DNA from: Anagrus nilaparvatae
Taxonomy: Eukaryota > Arthropoda > Insecta > Hymenoptera > Mymaridae
DNA length: 64,000 bases
Direction of reading: 5' to 3'
Assembly (NCBI GenBank): GCA_022575985.1
Contig: JAKSXM010000014.1
Span: 15,004,001-15,068,000, forward strand
Position numbers and translations under genes: made by a program. The first letter of the stretch is position 1. Each line of letters starts with the position of its first letter. Below, one piece after another: positions 33,876 through 44,032 of the stretch. The notes below the pieces were generated by a model, which was not told where the DNA came from, searched no databases, and was given only the letters and a program-made list of their open reading frames with translations.

Positions 33876-34493
33876 GAGGTAAGGGTGGGAGGAATTTAAC
33901 GTTTAAATGTAACATAATTGATTTAAAGAAACAAAAAAAAACGACTAATAATGTTATAAGTTTGTTAACTTGTATTTATATCTAACGAGTAAAATAAAGA
34001 CTGGATAAAAATTCAATACTTTTTTTTTGCGTAGGAAGTGGAGAAATGCGTTACGCATACTGTCAGCATCCAGACTGACAGTTAAGTGGGACTCGACTTA
34101 GCTTGCCTTTACCCACTAAAACTTTTTCCCTTCCTACCTTATGCAAGCCTACATCGGGACCGTTTTCACATTACTTCAGGACAGGTTCATTTAGATAAGG
34201 CCATTTAGTTCTAGTCGTGAACTCCATCTTATGACTTGCGTGCACTGACTCGCCAGTCTGGTTAAGGACTCCGTCGTTCCATCTGATTAAAATTCCGTCT
34301 TTTGTGCTGTCATCTTCAATAAAATATATATTAGCTGAAATATAAGTCATTTTCCTATTATCGTCAAAAGAGAAGGTAATAAATAAATATATAAATAGAA
34401 AAATAAATAACGAAATAAATAAATAAATAATTATTATCCTAACATCTTCGAATGATTGCGGTATTAAGAGTAAGTGCAAAAATGATGATATGT

Positions 34494-34707
34494 TACACGG
34501 CCAGGTTGCTTTGCTTGAAATTTTTTTGTTGCTTGAATTTTCAAGCAAATGCTTGAAATTTAAAGCAAACTGCTTGAATATTCAAGCAAGCTGCTTGAAA
34601 ATTCTAGCAAATTGCTTTAATATTCAAGCAATTTGTTTGAAGTGCTTAAAATTTCAAGGAATTCAAGCAACTGCTTGAATTTTCAAGCAAAGCAGCCTGG
34701 CCGTGTA
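34494..34707. repeat. Self-complementary MITE, 214 bp
   Basis: Perfect ends TACACGGCCAGG and its complement; the core is about ten units of the form TGCTTGAAATTCAAGCA, each itself nearly palindromic. If TA is the target duplication the element proper is CACGGCC...GGCCGTG, as for Tc1/mariner-type MITEs. It is inserted in the 3' part of the R1-like LINE. Confidence 0.75.
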
Positions 34708-34752
34708 GTGCAATACCTGCAGTCATCTGGATAACCGCAGTAAATCTCAATA

Positions 34753-35478
34753 TTAGCCAATCCCTTCGACTTCAGGTTTTTTGGTGCGGAGTATGTACTC
34801 CACATACTGGCTGATTTCGGACCATACTTCTTCATTTCGAAGCATCAGGCCAACCACATTCTCAGGTGTGATTTGACTGATGTTAGCTTCTAATTGAAAC
34901 TTTTTAACAGCCCATCTATCGCATTTGAAAAAAGTGTGTTCCGGCGTGTTATCTTTGCCAGGACAGTATATACATTCAGGGCTATTCATCTTCTGGATCC
35001 GAATGAGGTAGGAGCAAAAAAGTCCATGCCCGCTTAGGAATTGGGTCATAAAATAATTAATGTGCCCATGCCCTCTATTTATCCAAGATGATATCTCTCC
35101 TATTTATCTATTTGTAAATTTGCTCTTGGAGTAGTTTGTCCAACGTTTCTGCCAATCGCTTAGGATGATCTGGCACGAAGTAGGCTTTTCATGGTCAATG
35201 CCTTCCCTCTCTTTGTTCAGATAGATATACTGTCTCTCAAGAGCCAGTAGATCTACAGGGATTACCCTGGCGATAACTAGAGCAGCCTCCAAGGATACTG
35301 TGCGATAGGCACAGGAGATTCGCAGGGCTCCATGCCTCTGGACGCTCGTAAGCTTAGACGCATAACTGACCCACTTTATGCAACCAGCCCATACTTTTGC
35401 ACCATAGAGGAGTATGGAGTGGGTGACCGACATAAGAAGCCTTCGCTTTCTAGTCTTAGGTCCGCATGTATTTCTCAT
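34753..35478 (-). pseudogene. R1-like LINE ORF2, C-terminal part
   Basis: Two frames (35478-35104 and 35049-34753) separated by a frameshift near 35050-35103. The first holds the post-catalytic reverse-transcriptase region (ILLYGAKVWAG, VQRHGALRISCAYRTVS), the second the C-terminal zinc-binding region with CIYCPGKDNTPEHTFFKC. The YADD-containing core that should precede it is missing. Confidence 0.72.
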
Positions 35479-36315
35479 GAGCCTTGCTGAGTTTCAAATA
35501 TTATTTCTCAATCGCTCAGGTAACTACTGATGATTCTACGCAGATATTTTGGTACCTGGAAGTTCCTTAGCCCCTCCATAAAAATGCTCTATCTTGCTGA
35601 ATTAAAGGCATTCTTCACATCTAGGGTCACTAGTAGCGTGATTTTTCTAGAGTAGTGATTGTCTGTATGTTCATTCTTAATGACACGAGTGATACTTTCC
35701 TTGGCGGAACTTGTATTGTCGGGGAGAAAGGTCTCCTGCAGTTTCTACAGTCCTCAGTTTTTGTGGTTGCAGCATCTTTTCATAATTAAATCAATATATT
35801 TATAATTCCAGTAATCCTAGAGGACGCCAATAGTTTGGCAGCCTAGGACCCCCTTTACCCGTGCTGATAAGGACTAGTATGGCTCTTTTCCAGAGTTTGC
35901 TGAAGACGCCCGCTCGTGCACAGGTATTGTACATACACAGAATAAGCTGTGGGCACTCGTGTACTGCTATCTTTAGAATCTCAGTGAGTATTCCATCAGG
36001 CCCAGGTGCCTTTCCATTTTTGAGCGAATCTACTGCTGTTACAAGCTCCTCCACGGTGAATTTGGGGATTTCCTCCTCGTCATCCTCTTTCTCCCTCTCA
36101 AGGTGGGTAGGGAAAAGTCCGTCAACTATACGGCCAACCACCTCTTCGTTCATAACGCCACTTGCGGAAAGAGCCCCCATTTTCTTGATGACTATTTTGT
36201 AACCAAGACCCCATGGGTCATTGTCCACCTCATTACACAAAGCTATCTCGCATGCTCTCTTGCTTCTCCCAACAGCCAGTCTCAGGCTTTTCTTAACCTG
36301 CTTATGTTCAGCCAT
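35479..36315 (-). pseudogene. R1-like LINE ORF2, N-terminal reverse transcriptase part
   Basis: The frame 36315-35800 carries KNGKAPGPDGILTEILKIA and the start of the RT fold ending near LPNYWRPLGLL. A further trace at about 35650-35560 includes TLDVKNAFNSA, after which the sequence jumps to the post-catalytic region. The deleted part would have held the GVPQGS and YADD boxes, so it encodes no functional polymerase. Confidence 0.72.
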
Positions 36316-37160
36316 AAGCTCGACAGCGTCCGTTCTGGTCCAAGCACGTGTGGCTCTCTTTTTGTGGTTAATCTCGCACTTCTTAGACGGGCTATTTCAG
36401 CGTTCCACCAGTAGGCTGGTGGTCTATCTTCACGAGTTCTTTTTTTGGGCATGGCTTTGTTACATGCCTTTTCCAACAGAGTTATGATTTCCTTGACTAA
36501 AATCTCTGCGTCGTCAATATTTCCTGGCCTTATTGCCTTCCCCAGGATAGCAGTCTCTCCTCTTTTAAGCATGTTCACAAATATTTTGCTGTTTAGCCGC
36601 TTGATGCTCCATCCACAACATTTCCGTGCTTCCTCTAGAGCTTGCCAATCTATAATTCTAGCAGCTAAAACTCCTTTTGAAAGGGATATATCCGGGATGG
36701 TCTGTCTGTAGCCAGGTCTTCTGAAAGTTGTAGTGTTACCTAAATTTAGCACCGCTAAGTTGAGCCTGGCACACAGGTCAAGTATATCCTCTCCTCTGTC
36801 ATCCTTTTCGGGTATACCCCACTCAGGAGCTCTTGCGTTGAAATCGCCTCCTATGACAATTTCACTGGTCATGTACCTTAATGCATCTTCCAGACTGTTA
36901 AGTTTGGTCAAAGTGTCTTCTCTGGACTCATTTGGTGTTAAGTACACGCTTATTTAGGTAACACTATGCGTCTTAATCCAGACAAAACCTCTGCTGGAGC
37001 CATTCTCTTGTACAAGTACCTTCTTTGGATTTACTATCCAAATAGCTGCTTTCCCCAGCTCATCCGAAAACCAGTTCTGGGAGCGTGATCCAGCCCATTG
37101 TTCACTTATAAGGAGAAGGTCCGAAGACTTCTCTCTAGCAAGTTAAGACATCATGTTTTC
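36282..37160 (-). pseudogene. R1-like LINE endonuclease domain
   Basis: The main frame 36947-36282 includes IVIGGDFNARAPEWG, the central catalytic block of AP-like endonucleases, and a TIPDISLSKG segment. An in-frame stop near 36953 separates it from the preceding part (about 37160-36955), which reads WAGSRSQNWFSDELG and VQENGSSRGFVWIK. The domain would have nicked the target DNA. The stop makes it a pseudogene. Confidence 0.72.
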
Positions 37161-37307
37161 TGCTAAGGGACTTGTGTGCTCATTACCTTGAAGCACCTTT
37201 AACATTATTTGTCTTGCTAGAGTCTACGCCACTCCTTAATTTTATAAGAGCCCTCCGTAGCGCTTCGCACTTTCTTTTTCCAAAGTCATGCTTTCACACC
37301 TTCCCTT

Positions 37308-37572
37308 TTAGTCCAGGTCCAAGCATAGCATACACCTTGCATTTGCTGCGCAGTCAGTTACTTTGTGACCTTCTCCTCCGCATTTATAGTAATTCACTCT
37401 CCTATCCTGTCCGTTACATTTTTTAGCTATATGACCGAAACGCAGGCATTTAAAACAGCTGGTTAATGGGGTTCTTAACCTTACCCTGCAGTTCATTCAC
37501 CCCATTTTGATATGCTTTATGTTGACCAGTTTAAAGGCGGATCTTTCATCAAGGTCAACCTAAGCAGCTCTG
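37308..37572 (-). pseudogene. R1-like LINE gag ORF1, zinc-knuckle end
   Basis: A 62-residue frame (37496-37308) with CCHC knuckles, CFKCLRFGHIAKKC followed by an altered YKCGGEGHKVTDC (one Cys of the usual pair is Tyr) and C-x-x-C at the end. A stop near 37500 separates it from a short upstream stretch. The rest of ORF1 is absent, cut at the adjacent palindrome. Confidence 0.7.
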
Positions 37573-38270
37573 TTTTTTTTTCAAAAGTCGATTTCTCAAA
37601 TGCCTGTTAGTGAAAAATCTTCTAACCAGGCTTAAAATTTTCCTTAAACCTTATTTTCTGTCGAAAAAAAAATTTCGATGGGACACTGCTTTTTGGGAGC
37701 TCTAGATAAAAAAATAGCAGCTTTCAAAAGATCATTTTTTACAAATTTCATATTTCCCGCCAAGTTACGTGAGCAATCAAAAATCTGAACAAAAATTTGG
37801 ATTCCGCGGGAAATTTTACATAAGGATTTATCTTTTCATGTTTTTAAGAGCTTTTATGTTAAAGCAGCGAAATTTTAAATTGAAAGATTAAATTATATCA
37901 TTTTTTTTAAGGAATTTTTTTATTTTTTAAATTATACCAAATTATACCAAATTATTCAAAATTAATCAGAAAATTCTTTATTATTTCACTGTTTTAACAT
38001 GAAAGCTCTTAAAAACATAAAAAGATATATCCTTATTTAAATTGGAATCCAAATTTTTTGTCAGATTTTTGATTGCTCACGAGACTTGGCGGGAAATTTG
38101 AAATTTGTAAAAATGAGGTGAAAGCTGCTATTTTTTTATCTAGAGCTCCCAAAAAGCAGTGTCCCATCGAAATTTTTTTTTCGACAAAAAATAAGGTTTA
38201 AGGAAAATTTTAAGCCTGGTTAGAAGATTTTTCACTAACAGGCATTTGAGAAATCGACTTTTGAAAAAAA
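37573..38270. mobile_element. Fourth palindromic element, 0.7 kb
   Basis: The left arm begins TTTTTTTTTCAAAAGTCGAT; the right arm ends with the complement ATCGACTTTTGAAAAAAA. The centre is near 37922. Shared blocks include GGGACACTGCTTTTTGGGAG and its complement. Both arms are highly similar, with no ORF. Confidence 0.8.
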
Positions 38271-39186
38271 CGGCCTATCTTAGGGATTCCTCGCGCATGC
38301 GCTACTCAAAAAAAATTTTGAACCCGGAATCGGATAGCCAGCGAAATTTCCTATCCGGACTTAAAAGGAAAAAATTTTTCATGCCAATGTGAGTTTTTTA
38401 CAGCAATAATAAAAAAAATTATGACTCATTTTTCTTACTTTTTTTACGACAGTCAAAAACACAAAAATGGCTGCCAATAATCGAGATTTTGCTCTGGGAG
38501 GCTAAAAATTGGGCTGGTTACTTATTTTTTGTAGTACATTCAGAAAAAAAAACACTTTGGGGCAGTTTTGAAGACCCGACCATACAAATCGCACTCACTT
38601 CATTTAAATTTACCCCTATATGTTTTATTTATTTTTTTTTTTATTTTATTTTATTTACGCCAGAAGGCAATCACAATAATAAAATATAAAACTATAGATG
38701 TTATTGCTGTTAAAAATATAAATATTTGTACAAATAATTTAAGAATATAATTATAGAATTTATAATGCGGTACGCATTACCCCTCTCCCCTCAATTTTCA
38801 TAATAAATTATTTTATGTTATATTTTAAATAATCGCGCCAGAAAATAGATAAAGTAGGTCGCTTTACAGTTTACACTGATAGCGCCACTAGTTTCAAAAA
38901 AGAGAATTTCTCTTTCTTCTTGGATTAGCGCTCGTCCGGACCAGAGCAACAGAAACTTACAGATGTATTTTATAATAGTTTTTCAATTTATTTAAACAAT
39001 TGTTATTTATAATTATCATATAAACAGTTAGCTAATCATTTGTATACGTAAGATCAAGCTAGTTATTTCGTATTATCCAGAAATAGTGAAAATTAGCCAT
39101 GTGTATAAGGCTTAATAACACGAGGTTGGTGTAAGCAAATCCTTGCAAGGTAAAAGTTTATTGTTATCGAATTATTATCAATATGT
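38271..39186. other. Intergenic DNA left of the LTR element
   Basis: Mixed AT-rich DNA with a slightly GC-richer patch (GATTCCTCGCGCATGCGCTA near 38284). No gene seen. Confidence 0.5.
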
Positions 39187-39191
39187 GATCA
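39187..39191. repeat. Target-site duplication GATCA (left) of the outer LTR element
   Basis: GATCA here directly precedes the LTR start and recurs at 59693-59697 directly after the second LTR. Five bases fits Copia or BEL-type integrases rather than errantiviruses. Confidence 0.85.
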
Positions 39192-39524
39192 TGTAAGAAA
39201 TAGCTTTGTCATTTCTTACATATTTATATATGTATTTGAATATACAGTTTTGTATATAAATATAAGAGATGTCACTAGGGTGTTGAATTAGATGAGAATC
39301 TAAAGTAACCATCCCCTCTTAGGGGATTAGGCCCTCGGGCCTCTCTCTATGTATATAAGTTAGTCGTCGATGTAGTGACCGTATACTGTCGCAATGTATT
39401 GTGTGTATGATGAGAGTAGATAATATATGAAATAAATAAAGAGTTGGGATGTTTAAAAGAACATAATGAGTGTTATTATTGTAATCAACCACCAACCCTC
39501 AACCTATATATTCTAAATCCTTTA
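39192..39524 (+). repeat. Outer element 5' LTR, 333 bp
   Basis: Begins TGTAAGAAAT and has its complement ATTTCTTACA at 39211-39220, so the LTR edge forms a 10-bp hairpin. It contains a TATA box, AATAAA signals at 39431-39440 and ends AAATCCTTTA (TA rather than the usual CA). It appears identical to 59360-59692. Confidence 0.92.
39352..39358 (+). promoter_or_regulatory. Probable TATA box of the outer LTR
   Basis: TATATAAG lies about 80 bp upstream of an AATAAATAAA poly(A) signal inside the LTR, the usual U3-R order. The transcription start is expected about 30 bp downstream. Confidence 0.5.
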
Positions 39525-39549
39525 TGGTAGCAGAGCGTGGTTTCAATTC
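39525..39549 (+). promoter_or_regulatory. Primer-binding site, initiator tRNA-Met type
   Basis: TGGTAGCAGAGCGTGGTTTC immediately follows the LTR. It is complementary to the 3' end of animal initiator tRNA-Met over about 25 positions, with a few mismatches, from my knowledge of that tRNA. Confidence 0.75.
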
Positions 39550-40234
39550 ATGGAAAAGTTGGTGGTTGAAAAAAAAGGCATGGATGGTTGATTTGAATAT
39601 AATATGTATGTATTTGTATTTATTACGTTTAAAAATAATAACAAAAATAGTATGCGTTCTTTTCTCTAATTAAATAATTACTAAAAATTATTAATTATAA
39701 TTTAAAAATAAAAATAAGAGAAATGACACAACGATAAATAGATCAGAATATGTTATAAAAGAAGAATTAGAAAAAGAACGCATAAAATAAGATGGCCGAG
39801 GACCTATTGTTATGAGACAGCATTTTTAAGTAAAAATCAAAAATGGGCTTTACAGTCACTATCGGCAAAGAGAAGGAAAGAAGTATTCTTCTCCTTTTTC
39901 TTATGTCCGGTGTTCCTAATCTCTCTCCCGCGCTTAGAGAATCCCTGACTCTCTGGGCCGCGTATTTGTACGGTCACTTTCTAAAAGTGACGGAGGGAGT
40001 TTCTATGTATATTTCGGGGGCCTAGTGTAAAATACGCTGCCCCTTGCATACTATATTGTGTCTCTCTCGCACTTATATAATAAAAAAAAGGAGTTCGTTT
40101 TTCGAATATGTATATAAATATCAGAAGTTTAAAAATCAAATATTATTCTCTCAAATATATTATTAACATTTAAAAATATAAATATGATGAAATTCACATA
40201 AATTTTTAGACTTTTTCTGAAAAATACTTTCAGA

Positions 40235-40810
40235 TAAATTTTCCGTAAATTTTCTTCAGATGAATTTTTGCAAAAATATTTTCAGATGAATTTTTCCGAA
40301 TAACAAGTTTTAATAAATAATAACAATTTTTCCAAAAACGTGTTTTCAGATTAGAAAATATTGTCAGATGAATTATGGATAAAATATTTTCAGATGAATT
40401 TTCCGAATAACAAAATATGTTTAAAGATTAGTAAAATATTTTCAGATGAATTTTCCGAATAACCAAACATATTTAAAGATAAATAAAATATTTTCAGATG
40501 AATTTTCCGAATAACAAAACGTGTTTTCAGATTAGAAAATATTTTCAGATGAATTATCGATAAAATATTTTCAAATGAATTTTCCGAATAACAAAACATT
40601 TATAAAGTTTTGTAAAGTCTTTTCCGATGAATTTTCCGAATAAGAAAACATGTTTTCTAATTAATAAAAAAATATTTTCAGATGAATTTTCGAGAAAAAT
40701 TATAAGTTGAATTTTCCGATAAAAATATGTATTTGGATAAGTTATCAAAAAATATTTTCATATGAATTTTCGAAAATTATAAGTTTAATTTTCCGCTAAA
40801 CAAAACAAGT
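40235..40810 (+). repeat. Degenerate tandem array, about 54-bp period
   Basis: About ten units built on TTTTCAGATGAATTTTCCGA followed by ATAACAAAACATG-like sequence. Weaker copies continue to about 41100. The TTCAGATG core recurs at 58979-59230 near the other end of the element. Confidence 0.75.
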
Positions 40811-41346
40811 TTTAGGATAAATTTCTCAAAAAAAACTTGCTCAGATAAAAATAAAAAATTTCAGATAAATTTAAAAGTATTATTAGATAAACTTTACGAT
40901 TAACTAATATGTTTTCGGATAAACTATTCAAAAATTTCAGATAAATTTAAATTTTTTTCGGGTTGAAACTATAGAAAAATACTGTATGACGATTTTTCAA
41001 AAAAATCAAATGAATTTTTAGCAAAATATTTTCAGATGAATTTTCACTAAAAACATATGTTTGTAGATGCATTATTCATAAAGAATATTTTCATTCGCAA
41101 TTTTCGAGGAATCTTTTTCAGAGCTGAAGTTAAAAATTACGAATTTTTATGAAATCTTCGAAAATGGGATAGTTTCAAGAATCTTAAATAAATGTATAAA
41201 AATCTTCATATTGATTGATTTTCTAAAAATTGAAAAACAATTTTCGTTAAATTAAAATTTAAGTTTCAAAAATTAAGGAAGTTAATAAAAATTATAAATT
41301 TGAATTAAGAAAAATCTTTTGAATAAGATATTTTTATATAAATTAT

Positions 41347-41350
<4 letters not shown>

Positions 41351-41389
<39 letters not shown>
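41351..41389. repeat. Homopolymer A run, about 39 bp
   Basis: An uninterrupted A run inside the outer element; its length is subject to sequencing error. Confidence 0.85.
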
Positions 41390-41396
<7 letters not shown>

Positions 41397-42723
41397 TGAA
41401 TTTTTCAGATGCATTTTCTTTGAAGTAAAATATTCTAATTCACTGCTTTTGAGAAAATTTTGAAGAAGTTTATAAAGGAAAAATAATTTAAGATTTAGAC
41501 GTTGAAATATGAGAGAATATATTTGAAAACTTAGAGATATAAATATAAGAAAATGGTGTTATAATTAATTCAAAATAAAATAATATAAACATTATAATTT
41601 GCTCAATAAAATTTAAAAGTTAAATTTTCTTAACTTTAAAATAAATTTTATATTGTGGGAATTGTCTCTGAGTTTAGTGGTTCGTTCATGCTTGCCCTGC
41701 GGTTTGAATCATTCTGCTGGATTCGGAGGGAGTTCTTTTCAATATTAAAATAAAACTTCATAAAATAAAATTTTTCAGAAAGATGCTTTGATCTTGAATG
41801 TATTTGAAAATAAACAGATGTTCCAAGGCATACATAATCAAAATTTTTTGAGCAAATTATATTAATGCTGGGGTCAATAATAAGAGGAAACTTGTGTTCA
41901 GTGTACTCTTTTTATTGATTAATGGAATCAGCAGGATCTTAATTGAGACCCATGCATGTGCGTGCGCAACCCAAAGCTGACTGATTTCTGTGATAAAATC
42001 AGAGAATCAAATGTCTGTGAGTGGTGTGCATGTGTGGTGTTCACAATGAGAAAATCTGATTTCCCTTTCTATTTAGCGCAGCTTTATGTTCGGTTGCCCT
42101 AAATCAGAAATTGGAAATATTACTCTATTAAATCTAAAAGAAGAAAATTATCTGGTACTTAAGAGGTAAGCTAAAAATAGCATTTATTGATGTAATTTGC
42201 CTTAGGACGATGTTATAGGCTTCTAAAATAAAATAAAATAAAATATCAAAACAAAGAACATATTTAATAGAGAATATTTCCAAAAACCAGAACAGATGGC
42301 TAAGTAATTAAAATTTTGATGCTTTTCAGATGCATATAAATAATTGTAAATGACAATTTAAGATGAAAAAGGGTTGATCCAGAAGATGGTGACCTTAATG
42401 ATAAATGTAAAAATATTATTAAAATTATATTTAAGTTAGACCATCTAAATTTGACTGAAAAATAAATTAATAAATTGTTAATGAATCAAAATATATTTGA
42501 AAGAGGTGATTTGAGTTAGGATCTCAAATCAAATAAAGAAGTTATTCAGTTGATACTTACTGGGATAGAGTTCCAGGTGGTAATAAGAGGTAAAATATTC
42601 AGATGAAAAATTCAGAAGTAAAATATTTAGAAGGAACACATTGGGTTAGAAACCTAGATTGTGTAAAGATGAAGAGTGTTTAACGGAAGAGTAATAGACG
42701 TCAGATCTGAAATAAGAGGATAT

Positions 42724-42727
42724 GTAA
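42724..42727. repeat. Target-site duplication GTAA of the inner element (left)
   Basis: GTAA here and at 54424-54427 flank the inner element. A 4-bp duplication is what Gypsy/errantivirus integrases make. Confidence 0.8.
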
Positions 42728-43493
42728 TGTTAAGTTATTTGTTAACTTAATTATTCTTATTTTATTTGTTATTATTTTAATTTAAAATTATTAATTTCGG
42801 TCCTGATTGTTTAGGTACAAAAAACAGTTGTATAATCATTTGAGGGTTTAATGAAAATAGAAGTATTATATTTACCTTGTTTAAACCTCTTTTAATTGAC
42901 TTAAAAACAGGAAATTAATAACAATTTGAATTTTCCACTATAAATTTTATTTAAAAAAAACTAAGTTATAAAATGTAAAAAAAAATTTAAAAGAACTGAA
43001 GTTCAAATGATCAATTCCGATCAAAAATTTGAATATTAATGAATGCCCGCGGCTTTGCAGCCTCCGCTTATAAAAGCTTGGAACCATGAATAAATCTGGT
43101 GCTTTAACCGACGCTTAATTGTCGTAGGTTAGGAACCCAAGCGACGCACACCCACATGAGTATCCAATCAAATTGATTGAGTTGACACTCCTCCAAGACG
43201 TCATGATCTATATATTTAATTCAATGACCAGAGTATATTCAAAATTTCCAGTCTTATATGATATTTCTTTCTTACAGAGTTTCAACACTAACACAAACAT
43301 TGTAGTTATTAAACTCACAATACATGTATCAGTTTGAAAATACTTATTTATCTTATTTACTAATCATAATGAAAATGTGCACCTTCCTGGTTTTTCAGTA
43401 TTTTTGATAACAAATTAGTGGTATCTAATTATTTAAATACAACAATTACACAGATGTATACACATTTTCACTATTACATACTAGGCCGTAACA
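42728..43493 (-). repeat. Inner element 3' LTR, 766 bp
   Basis: Left copy in window coordinates, downstream on the element's strand. Its edge TTAAGTTATTTGTTAACTTA has inverted symmetry. It matches 53658-54423 with equal spacing at every landmark I checked. Confidence 0.92.
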
Positions 43494-43507
43494 TCCCCCC
43501 GCTTAAA
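43494..43507 (-). promoter_or_regulatory. Polypurine tract of the inner element
   Basis: On the - strand AAGCGGGGGGA directly precedes the 3' LTR, the normal plus-strand priming site. It fixes the element's orientation together with the primer-binding site. Confidence 0.75.
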
Positions 43508-44032
43508 AGAGTTGCTTATACCTGAAGAGAGGTCTAAGCAATCCTTTAATTAAAATAAGTATCTTATAATTAATTCTGCTTCTGATTCTAAGAAATATCA
43601 TAAGGAAACACTAAAATAACTTCAATTCTTTTGAACAATTTCTTCAAATTTCTGTTTAATACAATTTTTAGATTATATTATCAATAAGTTTAAATCATTA
43701 TAATGTATTGAGTAAACATTTGATTTTAATATTTTGATTAAATACTTGTTTGTATTCCAAATACATAAGTTGGTGTAAATATATGATTATTTTTAAATAC
43801 ATAAGGGTTGGTTAAATATATGAATATATTGTTATACATAGGTTGCTTAAATACATGATTATATTGGAATACATAAGTTTGGTTAAATATATGATTATAT
43901 TGATATATATATAAGTTTGATTAAATACATGATTATATTGAAATACATAAGTTTGATTAAATATATGATTATATTGATATATATATATTTTGGTTAACTA
44001 TAGGAATATATTGAGATACATTTTCAATTAAT
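43508..44032 (-). repeat. 3' non-coding region with 37-bp tandem repeat
   Basis: From about 43759 to 44018 there are about seven units of roughly 37 bp containing ATACATAAGTTTG and TTAAATATATGATTATATTG. They lie between the last ORF and the polypurine tract. Confidence 0.7.

Larger units (their letters stand above)
34020..37572 (-). mobile_element. R1-like LINE, decayed copy
   Basis: On the - strand it runs from a gag zinc-knuckle region (about 37,570) through endonuclease and reverse transcriptase to a 3' UTR and an A-tail (T-run at 34020-34028). Order and motifs fit an R1-clade two-ORF element. GC content is visibly higher than the flanks. Many stops and shifts, loss of the reverse-transcriptase core, and an inserted MITE at 34494-34707 show it is dead. 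The 3' UTR contains GGGTAAAGGCAAGCTAAG and AGTCCCACTTAACTGTCAGT on the - strand. The 5' end is cut at the palindrome starting at 37573. Confidence 0.8.
39550..42727 (+). other. Outer element internal region, left part, non-coding
   Basis: No supported frame. Contents: a GC-richer patch at 39840-40070, a tandem array at about 40235-40810, an A-run at 41351-41389, and AT-rich sequence up to the insertion of the inner element. The short ORFs in the tandem array are produced by the repeat. Confidence 0.6.

Noticed and set aside
34171..34548. 125-aa ORF on the - strand
   Set aside because: Spans the 3' end of the R1-like LINE, a microsatellite-like TAAA stretch and the edge of a MITE; chance fusion.
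35861..36957. Several + strand ORFs of 74-113 aa
   Set aside because: Opposite-strand shadows of the R1-like endonuclease and reverse transcriptase on the - strand.
39525..39549. A tRNA gene fragment
   Set aside because: The match to the complement of initiator tRNA-Met directly follows an LTR and spans only the 3' end of the tRNA, so it is a primer-binding site.
39843..40025. 60-aa ORF as a remnant gag of the outer element
   Set aside because: No gag motif, isolated, and the surrounding 8 kb has no other coding trace.
40390..40748. Overlapping 69- and 64-aa ORFs rich in repeated FGKF/IRKIHLKIF
   Set aside because: Generated by the 54-bp tandem repeat, which is a multiple of three; no gene context.
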